Source of the DNA: Streptomyces dioscori
GTDB lineage: Bacteria > Actinomycetota > Actinomycetes > Streptomycetales > Streptomycetaceae
Reading direction: 5' to 3'
Length of the DNA stretch: 64,000 bases
Assembly (NCBI RefSeq): GCF_003024195.1
Contig: NZ_KZ679047.1
Location: forward strand, 332,271 to 396,270
A model generated the notes under the pieces. The model was not told the origin of the DNA. It saw only the letters and a program-made list of their open reading frames with translations, and searched no databases. Made by a program: the position numbers and the translations under genes. Numbering within the stretch: position 1 is the first letter of the stretch; every line of letters begins with the position of its first letter. This document shows positions 14,739-23,505 of the stretch, piece by piece.

Positions 14739-15905
14739 ATGACCGACCGTATGACGACCCCCTCGGCCGAGCTGATGCTGGCGCGCTTCCCCGAGGACTC
14801 CCGTGACCAGCTCCGTGCGTGGGACGCCTCCGACGAGTACCTGCTGAGGCATCTCGCGGACAGCGGCCTGGCACTCGACGGCACGGTCGTCGTGGTCGGT
14901 GACCGCTGGGGTGCCCTCACCACGGCCCTCCAGGCGCACGCGCCGGTGCAGATCACCGACTCGTTCCTCACCCGGGAGGCGACCCGCGCCAATCTGGCGC
15001 GCAACGGCGCCGACGCCGGATCCGTACGCCTTCTCACCACGCAGGACGCGGCGCCCGAGCGCGTCGACGTGCTGCTGGTACGTGTCCCGAAGAGCCTCGC
15101 GCTGCTGGAGGACCAGCTGCTGCGGCTGGCGCCGTCCGTGCACGAGGGGACCGTCGTCGTCGGCACCGGCATGGTCAAGGAGATCCACACCTCGACGCTC
15201 AAACTGTTCGAGCGGATCATCGGACCGACCCGGACCTCACTGGCCGAGAAGAAGGCCCGGCTGATCTTCTGCACCCCGAACCCGGGGATCGTGCCCGCGG
15301 CGAACCCCTGGCCGCTGAGCTACACACTGCCCGACGGCATCGGCCCCGTCTCCGGCCGCACGGTCGTCAACGAGGCCGGCGTCTTCTGCGCCGAGCGCCT
15401 GGACATCGGCACCAGGTTCTTCCTGCAGCACCTGCCGTACGAGCGCGGGGCCGGGCGCGTCGTGGACCTGGGCTGCGGGAACGGCGTGGTCGGTACCGCG
15501 GTGGCACTGGCGCGGCCGGAGTCCGAGGTGCTGTTCGTCGACGAGTCGTACCAGGCGGTGGCCTCGGCGGAGGCGACGTACCGGGCGAACACCGACAACA
15601 CGGCCGAGCACGGCAAGGCGGAATTCCGGGTCGACGACGGCCTGAACGGTGTTCCGGAGGACAGCGTCGACCTGGTCCTGACCAACCCGCCCTTCCACTC
15701 GCACCAGGCGACGACCGACGCCACGGCGTGGCGGATGTTCGTCGGGGCGCGCCGCGCGCTGCGGCCCGGCGGCGAGCTGTGGGTGGTCGGCAATCGCCAT
15801 CTGGGCTACCACGTGAAGCTGCGCCGCCTCTTCGGCAACAGCGAACTGGTCGCGAGCGACGCGAAGTTCGTGGTCCTGAAGGCCGTCAAGCAGGGGCAGG
15901 AATAG
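14739..15905 (+). CDS. rlmG: RsmC/RlmG-type class I methyltransferase (putative 23S rRNA guanine-N2 methyltransferase)
   Basis: 388 aa with two tandem Rossmann-like methyltransferase domains, the N-terminal one degenerate (residues about 1-195). The C-terminal domain is intact: SAM motif I is VVDLGCGNGVVGTAVAL (about 243-259) and the target-base motif is LVLTNPPFHSHQATTD (NPPF, about 309-324). This duplicated layout is that of RsmC and RlmG, which make m2G in rRNA. Which of the two it corresponds to is inferred from general resemblance only. An ATG 12 nt downstream is an alternative start. Its 3' end overlaps the convergent AraC gene by 20 nt. Confidence 0.85.
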   Translation: MTDRMTTPSAELMLARFPEDSRDQLRAWDASDEYLLRHLADSGLALDGTVVVVGDRWGALTTALQAHAPVQITDSFLTREATRANLARNGADAGSVRLLTTQDAAPERVDVLLVRVPKSLALLEDQLLRLAPSVHEGTVVVGTGMVKEIHTSTLKLFERIIGPTRTSLAEKKARLIFCTPNPGIVPAANPWPLSYTLPDGIGPVSGRTVVNEAGVFCAERLDIGTRFFLQHLPYERGAGRVVDLGCGNGVVGTAVALARPESEVLFVDESYQAVASAEATYRANTDNTAEHGKAEFRVDDGLNGVPEDSVDLVLTNPPFHSHQATTDATAWRMFVGARRALRPGGELWVVGNRHLGYHVKLRRLFGNSELVASDAKFVVLKAVKQGQE

Positions 15906-16674
15906 CGCCGGTCCCGTCGCGCAGGGCGCGCGGTGAGGCGCCGAGTTCGCGTCGGCAGGCCTTGTTGAAGGCCTGCAGGTCGGGGATGCCGACCGACGCG
16001 GCGACCGCCGGGATGGACAGGGTCGAGGCACGCAGCAGATGCCGGGCGCGGTCGAGCCTGCGGCGGCGGATGTACGCGACCACGGTGGCGCCGGTCGCGT
16101 CACGGAAGAGCCGGGTCAGGTGGTTGTGCGAGACGCCCGCGGCGCGGGCCACCGCGGGCACGGTGAGCGGGGCGGCGAGATGGCCCTCGATGTACGCCAT
16201 GGCGGCGGTGACGGCCGGGTGCGGACCGGGCCGTTCGGCGGCCGGAGCCAGCTGGGCGATACGCCACAGAGCGGTCCAGATCTCGGCCCTGGTGCGCTCG
16301 GGCTCGCCCGGGGCGGAGGCCACCGCCTGGAGCAACAGCCCAGTCAGCAGGGGGAGTTCGGCTCCGGCGTCCTGCAGCAGGGGCACGGTCCGCGGCTCCC
16401 CGGCGGCGGCGATGCGCAGGTGTGCGTACAGGTGTTCCGAGCGGCCCAGGTAGCGGTAGCGGACCGTCGCGCCCGGTGGTACGAGGCTCACCCGGCCGGG
16501 GCGGATGAGGTGCGGTGTGCCGTCGACGGTCAGCTCGGCCTCGTACTGGTACAGGTGCAGCTGCCACAGCTCGGGCAGCCTGAAGACGTCGGTGCGGCTC
16601 GCGACCCCGTGCACGCCGACGCCCGCGTTGGCCACGACGGGCGGCTCACCGAGGTGGATGGTCGTCTCCCGCAT
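15886..16674 (-). CDS. AraC-family transcriptional regulator
   Basis: 262 aa. The N-terminal half is a cupin-like sensor domain (LWQLHLYQYEAELTVDGTPH, GRVSLVPPGATVRYRYLG). The C-terminal two helix-turn-helix units are clear: PAVARAAGVSHNHLTRLFRDATGATVVAYIRRRRLDRARHLL and PAVAASVGIPDLQAFNKACRRELGASPRALR. The second HTH has the usual FxxxxRRxxGxSPxxxR ending. AraC activators of this layout regulate sugar-related genes, often a phytanoyl-CoA-dioxygenase-type or glycosidase neighbour. Here the divergent neighbour is broken. Confidence 0.93.
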   Translation of the reverse strand: MRETTIHLGEPPVVANAGVGVHGVASRTDVFRLPELWQLHLYQYEAELTVDGTPHLIRPGRVSLVPPGATVRYRYLGRSEHLYAHLRIAAAGEPRTVPLLQDAGAELPLLTGLLLQAVASAPGEPERTRAEIWTALWRIAQLAPAAERPGPHPAVTAAMAYIEGHLAAPLTVPAVARAAGVSHNHLTRLFRDATGATVVAYIRRRRLDRARHLLRASTLSIPAVAASVGIPDLQAFNKACRRELGASPRALRDGTGAIPAPA

Positions 16675-16767
16675 GGTGAAAAACTACCAGCGGTGGTGAA
16701 ACGGACCAACGCGCACGGCAGGTCCGGCTCCGTACGGTCGGCGCATGACGCATCCCGAGCGCTCCCC

Positions 16768-17322
16768 GGCCGGCCACCGCCGGGACATCGAGCAGCCGTC
16801 GCACGAAGGAGCTTTCGGGATAGGCGTCCGGCACCGTGGAGCCGTACGGCACGTCGGGTACGCCGTGCCCGAGGAAGCCGATCGCCTCCGCGTTCAGCTC
16901 CGCCGGCACCACCGCGTCCGGACGCCTTCGACGTCCAGCTGATGTACTACCCGCAGGACGTGACCCTGGACATGGGCGGCACCCTGAGCGTGCCGGGCAG
17001 CCATCTGCGGCGGACGAACGAGTCGGACACCGGCCGCTACCAGAACCTGCTCGGACAGTCACGGCTGGTCTGCCCGGCGGGCACCGTGGTGTTTCTGCTG
17101 AACTCCCCTGTGGTCGGCTGGTCGGTGTACGACGGCACGGGCCGCACGTCGCCCACCACCGGGGACACCGACGAACCTCCCTACGCGTCGGGCGTGGAGG
17201 CGCTGCGGGACGGCTGGCGGCTGTTCCAGGCGGCCCAGTTGATCCCGCTGTACCCGGGCGGCGAGTACGACGTGTCGTTCCTGAAGCACGAGTTCTTCTT
17301 CGAGAAGCTCGTCGACGGGTGA
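16768..17322 (+). pseudogene. Mosaic remnant: inverted PhyH N-terminal piece, PhyH middle piece and an unrelated C-terminal piece
   Basis: Three coding-like segments do not form one gene. On the minus strand at about 16927-16768 the text VPAELNAEAIGFLGHGVPDV...PESSFVRRLLDVPAVAG looks like the start of a phytanoyl-CoA dioxygenase-family protein. On the plus strand from about 16920, DAFDVQLMYYPQDVTLDMGG and VPGSHLRRTNESDTGRYQNL resemble the middle of the same family. From NSPVVGWSVYDGTGRTSP to FFFEKLVDG the text looks like the tail of a different small protein. The iron-binding HxD part of PhyH is missing. I infer inversion plus deletion. Boundaries are approximate. Confidence 0.55.
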
Positions 17323-17400
17323 GCGGGGCAGCGGGTCAGCGGGTGCCAGGACGCCGATGATCCGGGTCACCGCCTCCGCCATGGCCTCACGGGCCACCGC

Positions 17401-18273
17401 CTAGGCGCGGGCCCCGTCGCCCGGCCGACGGGCCGTCTGCGCGCTGCCGAGGCCGTTGCCGTTGCCGCTGAAGCGGTAGCGGCGTTCGGGGCGGCCCGCC
17501 GCTCCGTAGCGCAGGGTCACCTGGGCGCTGCCGATGGAGTGGAAGTGCTCCAGATAGCGGCGGGCGCTGACGCGGGAGATGCCGGCCAGGGTCGCGCACT
17601 CGGCGGCGGACAGGGTGTCCTGCGCGGTCCTCAGGGTGCGTTCGATCAGCGCGGCCGTCTCCACGCTCAGCCCCTTGGGCAGCGTGGCGGGCGCCACGGC
17701 GGGCACGGCCGCTCCGGCCAGCACCCGGTCGACATCGGCCTGGCCGTGCACGACGGTGGCGAGCACCCGTCCGCGCCGCGCCGCGTACCGCTCAAGCCGC
17801 GCCCGCAGGTCCTCGAACTCGAACGGTTTGAGCAGGTAGTCGACCACGCCGTGCCGGACGGCGCCACGGACCGCGTCGGTCTCGCGTGCCGCGCTGATGA
17901 CCATGACGTCGCAGTCGTGTCCGGCGGTACGCAGCCGGGGGATCACGTCGAGCCCGAAGACGTCCGGCAGGTACAGGTCGAGCAGGACGAGATCGGGGTG
18001 CAGTTCGTCGACCGCGCGGGCGGCCCGTTCGCCGGTGCTGGCGACCCCCACGACCCGGAACGGCTCGACTCGGTCGACGAAGGCGCGGTGGACCCGGGCC
18101 ACCATGAAGTCGTCGTCGACCACGAGGACGTCGATCGACTCGGACCTCTCGGCTCTCTCGACTCTGTCGGATCTCTCGGCTCTGTCGGCCCTCCCCGCCG
18201 TGCCCGCCGTGCCGGCCGTCGTCGTCGTGCCGGCCGTCGCCGTCGCGTCTGCCCCACCGGGCGCCCCGTTCAT
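17401..18273 (-). CDS. CitB/DcuR-type response regulator
   Basis: 290 aa. After a 48-residue low-complexity N-terminus (Ala/Thr/Gly then Arg/Glu/Ser) comes a receiver domain: IDVLVVDDDFMVARVHRAF with the acidic DDD, phospho-acceptor Asp in PDLVLLDLYLPDVFGLDV, Thr/Ser in VMVISAARE and Lys in YLLKPFEFEDLRARL. The C-terminal HTH (TLSAAECATLAGISRVSARRYLEHFHSIG) is the type found in CitB/DpiA/DcuR. Such regulators control uptake of citrate or C4-dicarboxylates. It is coupled by ATGA to the sensor kinase and lies opposite a tricarboxylate transporter operon, which is its likely target. Confidence 0.94.
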   Translation of the reverse strand: MNGAPGGADATATAGTTTTAGTAGTAGRADRAERSDRVERAERSESIDVLVVDDDFMVARVHRAFVDRVEPFRVVGVASTGERAARAVDELHPDLVLLDLYLPDVFGLDVIPRLRTAGHDCDVMVISAARETDAVRGAVRHGVVDYLLKPFEFEDLRARLERYAARRGRVLATVVHGQADVDRVLAGAAVPAVAPATLPKGLSVETAALIERTLRTAQDTLSAAECATLAGISRVSARRYLEHFHSIGSAQVTLRYGAAGRPERRYRFSGNGNGLGSAQTARRPGDGARA

Positions 18274-20084
18274 GGTGTCGCTCCTTCCGCCACCGCGTCG
18301 GTGAGGTGGCTGACGGTCATGCGTGCGGTGAACATCGCCCCGTCGGGGGTGTTGGTCACCGAGATCTCGCCACCGTGACGCTCGCAGACCAGCCGGGTGA
18401 GCGCCAGCCCGATCCCGCGCTCGCCCTCCTGCGCGGCCTTGGTGGTGAAGCCGTGCGAGAACACCTCCCGGGCGAGTTCGGGAGCGACGCCGGGACCCGA
18501 GTCGCGGACCACGATCTCCACACTGGAGGCATCCTGCCGGAGTTCGACCTCGACCCACGCCTCATGGCTGTCGGGTGCCTCGCGGCCGTGGGGTCCCTCA
18601 CGCCCGAGGGGATCACGGCCCGTCGCCGCGACGGACGCGGCGTCCACGGCGTTGTCGACGAGGTTGCCGACCACCGTCGCCACATCGGCGGCGTCCTTCG
18701 GGGTGAGCCGGTCGAGTGCGGTCGCGTCCGAGATGCGCAGGCTGACCTTCCGTTCGGCGGCCAGGGAGGCCTTCGCCATCAGCAGGGCGGCGACCGCGGT
18801 GTCGCGGACACGGCGGCTGAGGGTGACGTCCAGCGACTGGCGGCGCTGGTTCAACCCCCGTATGTACCGTACGACTTCGTCCTGTTCACCGATCTGGATC
18901 AGCCCCGAGATGGTGTGCAGCTGGTTGGCGAACTCGTGGGCCTGCGCGCGCAGCAGCTCGGAGGAGCTGCGGAAGGATCCGATCTCCCGTTCCAGCCTCG
19001 CCAGTTCGGTACGGTCCCGCAGCGTGGTGACCGAGCCGAGCGGGCGGCCGTCCTTGGTGACGGTCATCCGGTTCATCACCAGCACCCGGCCGTGCAGGAC
19101 GACGACCTCGTCGCGTTCCCGACGATCGCCAGGATCGCCGGAATCGCCCAGGTCGCCGTGCCCTCCTGGCCCCCCGTTCCGCCCGTGCCCGCCGTGCCCC
19201 TTCCCCGGGCCCGCAGCCCCCTCCCGGTCCCCCGCCAGGACATCCCGCAGCCGTCCCTCGATACCGAGTTCGGTGAGACTGCGGCCCACGCAGTCCGCGG
19301 GAAGGGCGAGCAGGCGCCGCCCCATGTCGTTGGCCAGGGTGAGCCGGTGCTGCGGGTCCAGGGCGATCACGCCCTCGGCGATCCCGTACAGCATCGCCTC
19401 CCGGTGTTCGGCGAGGCCCGCGATCTCGCGGGGTTCCAGGCCCAGGGTCTGCCGTTTGACGCGCCGGGCCAGCAGCCAGGAGCCGATCAGGCCGAGCCCG
19501 CTGGCGATGCCCAGATAGGCGAAGAGGTACGAGGACGCGCCGCTCAGCCGCTGCCACACCGTCGGGTCGGCTTCGCCGATCATCACCGTACCCAGCGGCT
19601 GTCCGAGGTTCTCCGGCGTCGCGCCGAGCACCGGTACCTGGGCGACGAGTTCGCGGCTGCCGTCCAGCGTCATCGAGCCGGACCAGAGGCGGCCGTCGGC
19701 GACACCCTCGCCGAGGGAGAGCGGCCCGCCGACCGCCGTGGGATCGGTGGAGCTGACGATCCGGCCGTGCGCGTCGGCGACGGTCACCGAGGTGACCCCG
19801 GACTGGGTCTGCGTGGAGTTCACCAGCGGGGCGAGGGCCTGCTGCGGCGCCGGCTGCACCAGTTGGCTGCGGGTCAGCGGGTTCGCGGCCAGCTGCTCGG
19901 CGAGCGCGATGACCCGGCGGCCCTCGACACGGGTGAAGGTCAGTTCCGACTCTCTGAGGGAGAGCGCGGCGACGGCCACCAGCACCACCACGACGATGGC
20001 GAGCTGCAGCACCAGCATCTCGCCCGCGAGGGTCTGGCGACGGAGGGCGGCGACCACGGCGGACTCAATCTCTCGTGCTGACAC
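18270..20084 (-). CDS. CitA/DcuS-type sensor histidine kinase
   Basis: 604 aa. One TM helix (LQLAIVVVVLVAVAALSL), an extracytoplasmic sensor domain of about 150 residues with PDC/CACHE character (SGVTSVTVADAHGRIVSSTDP), a second TM (YLFAYLGIASGLGLIGSWLLA), a PAS domain (IAEGVIALDPQHRLTLANDMG), a phospho-acceptor helix with ELLRAQAHEFANQLHTISGLI (HExxN type), then HATPase boxes (NLVDNAVDA; DSGPGVAPEL; GERGIGLALTRLVCERHGG). This is the CitA/DcuS class sensing external carboxylates. A Gly/His/Asp-rich insertion sits inside the PAS region. GTG 20084 start; no strong Shine-Dalgarno was seen. Confidence 0.93.
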   Translation of the reverse strand: MSAREIESAVVAALRRQTLAGEMLVLQLAIVVVVLVAVAALSLRESELTFTRVEGRRVIALAEQLAANPLTRSQLVQPAPQQALAPLVNSTQTQSGVTSVTVADAHGRIVSSTDPTAVGGPLSLGEGVADGRLWSGSMTLDGSRELVAQVPVLGATPENLGQPLGTVMIGEADPTVWQRLSGASSYLFAYLGIASGLGLIGSWLLARRVKRQTLGLEPREIAGLAEHREAMLYGIAEGVIALDPQHRLTLANDMGRRLLALPADCVGRSLTELGIEGRLRDVLAGDREGAAGPGKGHGGHGRNGGPGGHGDLGDSGDPGDRRERDEVVVLHGRVLVMNRMTVTKDGRPLGSVTTLRDRTELARLEREIGSFRSSSELLRAQAHEFANQLHTISGLIQIGEQDEVVRYIRGLNQRRQSLDVTLSRRVRDTAVAALLMAKASLAAERKVSLRISDATALDRLTPKDAADVATVVGNLVDNAVDAASVAATGRDPLGREGPHGREAPDSHEAWVEVELRQDASSVEIVVRDSGPGVAPELAREVFSHGFTTKAAQEGERGIGLALTRLVCERHGGEISVTNTPDGAMFTARMTVSHLTDAVAEGATP

Positions 20085-20350
20085 GGCGCTGACACGGCGT
20101 GGACACCGCGCTGAACGGCTCGGCTGCCGGGTCGCACCATCATGGCCCCCGCCCGCGGCCGGGAGAAGGGCGGAGACCGGGGCTGACACAAAGACCACAA
20201 CCTCCGTTGGTTCCGCAAGAGAGACAGGCCTCCGGCGTGCGGGCAGTATGTGGCCCACGTCACCCCCCCCATTCCAGGGCGTCCCCGTATCCCCCCGGCT
20301 CCAGTACGGGGACGCCCCTCCCCGCATCTCATGTACAGGTGGTGGAACTC

Positions 20351-21334
20351 GTGCGCCTGAGCACCCCCCTCGCCCTGTTCGGGGCCGCCGTGCTCGTGTT
20401 CGTGGGACCTCCGCTGCTGACGGCCGGCAGTGGTGCCGAGACCGGCACCCAGATTCCCGGCCTGCGCTTCATGGTCCCCAACACGCCCGGCGGCGGCTAC
20501 GACATCACGGCCCGCACGGCGGCGAAGAACGCCGAGGACGCCGAACTCACCCACAACATCGAGGTGTTCAACCTGCCGGGCGCCGGAGGCACCGTCGGGC
20601 TGAGCCGGCTGGTGAGCGAGCACGGCAACGGCAAGCTCGCCATGTCGATGGGGCTCGGTGTGGTGGGCGCGGTGCGCTCCAACGACGCGCCGAAGACCCT
20701 CGCCGACACGACCCCGATCGCGCGGCTCACCGAGGAGCAGGACGTCGTCGTGGTCTCCAAGGACTCCCCGTACAAGTCGGTCGACCAGCTCGTGGACGCC
20801 TGGAAGGCGAATCCCGGCAAACTGCCGGTGGGCGGCGGGTCCTCGCCCGGCGGGCCCGACCATCTCGCGCCGATGCTGATGGCGAAGGCCGCGGGCATCG
20901 CTCCGAGGGACGTCAACTACATCCCCTTCGACGGCGGCGGCGAACTGCTCGCGTCGATCCTCGGCAACAAGGTCGCCTTCGGGGTGTCCGGCGTCGGCGA
21001 GTACCTCGACCAGATCAAGGCGGGCGAGCTGCGGGTGCTCGCGGTCACCGGACCCGAGCGGGTCGACGAGCTGGACGCGCCCACCCTGAAGGAGTCCGGC
21101 TACGACGTGGACTTCACCAACTGGCGCGGCATCGTGGCCCCGCCGGGCCTGTCCGACGCCGAACGCGACAAGCTCGTACGCCTCGTCGAGGAGCTGCACG
21201 ACTCCCCCGAGTGGCAGAAGTCCCTGGAGACGAACGGCTGGGACGACGCCTTCCTGACGGGCGCGAAGTTCGGCGACTTCCTGGACGCCCAGGACAGGCG
21301 CGTGGTGTCGGTGCTGAAGGAGCTGGGACTGTGA
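20351..21334 (+). CDS. tctC: Tripartite tricarboxylate transporter substrate-binding protein (TctC)
   Basis: About 327 aa. The N-terminal hydrophobic signal sequence (LALFGAAVLVFVGPPLL) lacks an obvious lipobox. The TctC/Bug core follows: LRFMVPNTPGGGYDITART with the P-x-x-PGGG-D ligand motif, GAGGTVGLSRL, VGGGSSPGGPDHLAPML, YIPFDGGGELLASILGNKV and RVLAVTGPERV. It captures organic acids outside the membrane and hands them to TctAB. GTG at 20351 was chosen with GGTGG just upstream; GTG at 20342 is possible. It is the first gene of tctCBA, facing the CitAB-type two-component genes. Confidence 0.93.
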   Translation: MRLSTPLALFGAAVLVFVGPPLLTAGSGAETGTQIPGLRFMVPNTPGGGYDITARTAAKNAEDAELTHNIEVFNLPGAGGTVGLSRLVSEHGNGKLAMSMGLGVVGAVRSNDAPKTLADTTPIARLTEEQDVVVVSKDSPYKSVDQLVDAWKANPGKLPVGGGSSPGGPDHLAPMLMAKAAGIAPRDVNYIPFDGGGELLASILGNKVAFGVSGVGEYLDQIKAGELRVLAVTGPERVDELDAPTLKESGYDVDFTNWRGIVAPPGLSDAERDKLVRLVEELHDSPEWQKSLETNGWDDAFLTGAKFGDFLDAQDRRVVSVLKELGL

Positions 21335-21897
21335 CGACGCGGACCACCGACGTTCCCGGGACGCCGCCCACCCCGCCGACACCCCCGACGTCCTCGGACA
21401 CGCGCCGCGCCTGGCTGCGGGAGCACTCCGAACTCGGCGTCTGCGTGCTGCTGCTGGCGCTCGGCGTGCTCGTCCTGACCGACGCGCTCACCATGGACGT
21501 CGACATCACCCAGCGCGGGCCCGTCGGGCCGAAGACCGTCCCGGTCGTGGTCGGCGTCGGGCTGCTCGTGATCGCCGCGCTGCTCGCCGTCGACGTCCTG
21601 CGCGGCGGTCACGGTGAGGCGGAGGGCGGCGAGGACGTCGACCTGTCCGAACCGGCCGACTGGCGGACGGTGCTGCTGCTCGCCGGGGTGTTCCTCGGCT
21701 CGGCCGTCCTCATCGAACCGCTCGGCTTCCCCGTCGCGGGCGCCCTCCTCTTCTGGGGCGCGGCCTTCGCGCTGGGCAGCCGCCGCCTCGACAAGGACCC
21801 CCTGATCGCTGCCGCCCTCTCCCTCTTCACGTACGTCGTCTTCAACAATCTGCTCGGGGTACCGCTGCCGGGCGGCCCGCTGATGGGAGTGCTGTGA
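21331..21897 (+). CDS. tctB: Tripartite tricarboxylate transporter small membrane subunit (TctB)
   Basis: 188 aa. A Pro/Thr-rich N-terminal tail precedes four predicted helices: LGVCVLLLALGVLVLTDAL, TVPVVVGVGLLVIAALLAVDVL, TVLLLAGVFLGSAVLIEPLGF plus VAGALLFWGAAFALG, and IAAALSLFTYVVFNNLLGVPLPGG. This matches TctB, including the conserved F-x-x-LLG-V-x-LP-x-G ending. GTG overlaps the tctC stop, and the next gene begins just after its own stop. Confidence 0.93.
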   Translation: MTTRTTDVPGTPPTPPTPPTSSDTRRAWLREHSELGVCVLLLALGVLVLTDALTMDVDITQRGPVGPKTVPVVVGVGLLVIAALLAVDVLRGGHGEAEGGEDVDLSEPADWRTVLLLAGVFLGSAVLIEPLGFPVAGALLFWGAAFALGSRRLDKDPLIAAALSLFTYVVFNNLLGVPLPGGPLMGVL

Positions 21898-21898
21898 C

Positions 21899-23407
21899 AT
21901 GGACGCCCTCAACTCCCTGATGGACGGCTTCGCCACGGCCCTCACACCGGTCAATCTGCTGTGGGCCGCCCTCGGTGTGCTGCTCGGCACCGCGATCGGC
22001 GTGCTGCCCGGCATCGGCCCCGCGATGGCCGTCGCGCTGCTGCTGCCGGTGACGTACGGGCTCGAACCGATCGGCGCGTTCATCATGTTCGCGGGGATCT
22101 ACTACGGGGCGATGTTCGGCGGTTCGACCACCTCGATCCTGCTGAACACGCCGGGTGAGAGCGCCGCCGTGGTCGCGGCCATGGAGGGCAATCCGATGGC
22201 CAAGGCGGGGCGGGGCGCGCAGGCGCTCGCGGCCGCCGCCATCGGCCACTTCGCGGGCGGTCTGATCGGTACGCTCCTGCTGGTCGCGCTCGCCCCGACG
22301 GTCGCGGACCTGGCGGTGGACATCGGCGCGCCGGACTACTTCGCCATCATGGTGCTGGCGTTCATCGCGGTGACGTCGGTGCTGGGCTCGTCCAGGATCA
22401 GAGGTCTCGCGTCCCTGCTCATCGGGCTGACCCTGGGCCTGGTCGGCCTGGACCAGATGACCGGCCAGCAGCGGCTCACGTTCGGTTCGCTGCAGCTTGC
22501 CGACGGCATCGACGTGGTCATCGTGGCGGTCGGCCTGTTCGCGATCGGCGAGGCCCTGTGGGTGGCGGCGCATCTGCGGCGCAGCCCGGGCAAGCCGATC
22601 CCGGTGGGCCGGCCCTGGCTGGGCCGCGAGGACGTGCGGCGGACCTGGAAGTCCTGGTTGCGCGGGCCGTTGATCGGCTTCCCCTTCGGCGCGATCCCGG
22701 CGGGCGGCGCGGAGATCCCCACGTTCCTGTCGTACGCCACGGAGAAGCGGCTGTCGAAGCACAAGGACGACTGGGGCAAGGGCGCGATCGAGGGGGTGGC
22801 GGGCCCGGAGTCGGCGGCCTCGGCCTCCGCGGCGGGCACGCTGGTGTCCATGCTGACGCTCGGCCTGCCGACGACGGCGGTCGCGGCCGTCATGCTGGCG
22901 GCCTTCCAGCAGTACGGCATCCAGCCGGGCCCGCTCCTCTTCGAGCGCGAGCCGGACCTGGTGTGGGGCCTGATCGCCTCCCTCTTCGTCGGCATGGTGC
23001 TGCTGCTCGCGCTCAACCTCCCGCTGGCCCCGGTCTGGGCGAAGCTGCTGCGCATCCCGCGCCCGTATCTGTACGCGGGGATCCTGTTCTTCGCGGCGGT
23101 CGGCGCGTACGCGGTCGGCGGCGAGGTCATCGACCTGGTGATCCTGCTGATCATCGGCCTGATCGGTTTCGGTATGCGGCGGTACGGTCTGCCGGTGCTG
23201 CCCGCCGTCATCGGCGTCATCCTTGGCCCCAACGCGGAGCAGCAGCTCAGGCGCGCCCTGCAGATCAGCGACGGAAGTGTGTCGGGGCTGGTCAACACGC
23301 CTTTCGCGGTGACGGTGTACGCGGTGACGGCCCTGCTGCTGATCTGGCCTCTGCTGCGGAAACTCGTGACCCGTGTCCGCGCGAAACCCGAACCGGCCGC
23401 CAAGTAG
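21899..23407 (+). CDS. tctA: Tripartite tricarboxylate transporter large permease (TctA)
   Basis: 502 aa, about 11-12 membrane segments. Family hallmarks: GVLPGIGPAMAVALLLPVTY near residue 38, the conserved GIYYGAMFGGSTTSILLNTPGE near 65, PMAKAGRGAQALAAAAIGHF, GAIPAGGAEIPTFLSY near 265 and EGVAGPESAASASAAGTLVSMLTLGLPTTA near 300. It forms the transport channel of the Tct system driven by an ion gradient. It ends the tctCBA operon; the three gene junctions are overlapping or 1-2 nt apart. Confidence 0.95.
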   Translation: MDALNSLMDGFATALTPVNLLWAALGVLLGTAIGVLPGIGPAMAVALLLPVTYGLEPIGAFIMFAGIYYGAMFGGSTTSILLNTPGESAAVVAAMEGNPMAKAGRGAQALAAAAIGHFAGGLIGTLLLVALAPTVADLAVDIGAPDYFAIMVLAFIAVTSVLGSSRIRGLASLLIGLTLGLVGLDQMTGQQRLTFGSLQLADGIDVVIVAVGLFAIGEALWVAAHLRRSPGKPIPVGRPWLGREDVRRTWKSWLRGPLIGFPFGAIPAGGAEIPTFLSYATEKRLSKHKDDWGKGAIEGVAGPESAASASAAGTLVSMLTLGLPTTAVAAVMLAAFQQYGIQPGPLLFEREPDLVWGLIASLFVGMVLLLALNLPLAPVWAKLLRIPRPYLYAGILFFAAVGAYAVGGEVIDLVILLIIGLIGFGMRRYGLPVLPAVIGVILGPNAEQQLRRALQISDGSVSGLVNTPFAVTVYAVTALLLIWPLLRKLVTRVRAKPEPAAK

Positions 23408-23505
23408 TTGCCCTTTCTATAACTATTGTCGCTTTTGCGATGTTTCATGCCTTCTGTCGCGGTGACCCGGACATCACACCGGACCCAGAAGGAGGGTGCT
23501 GAAGG

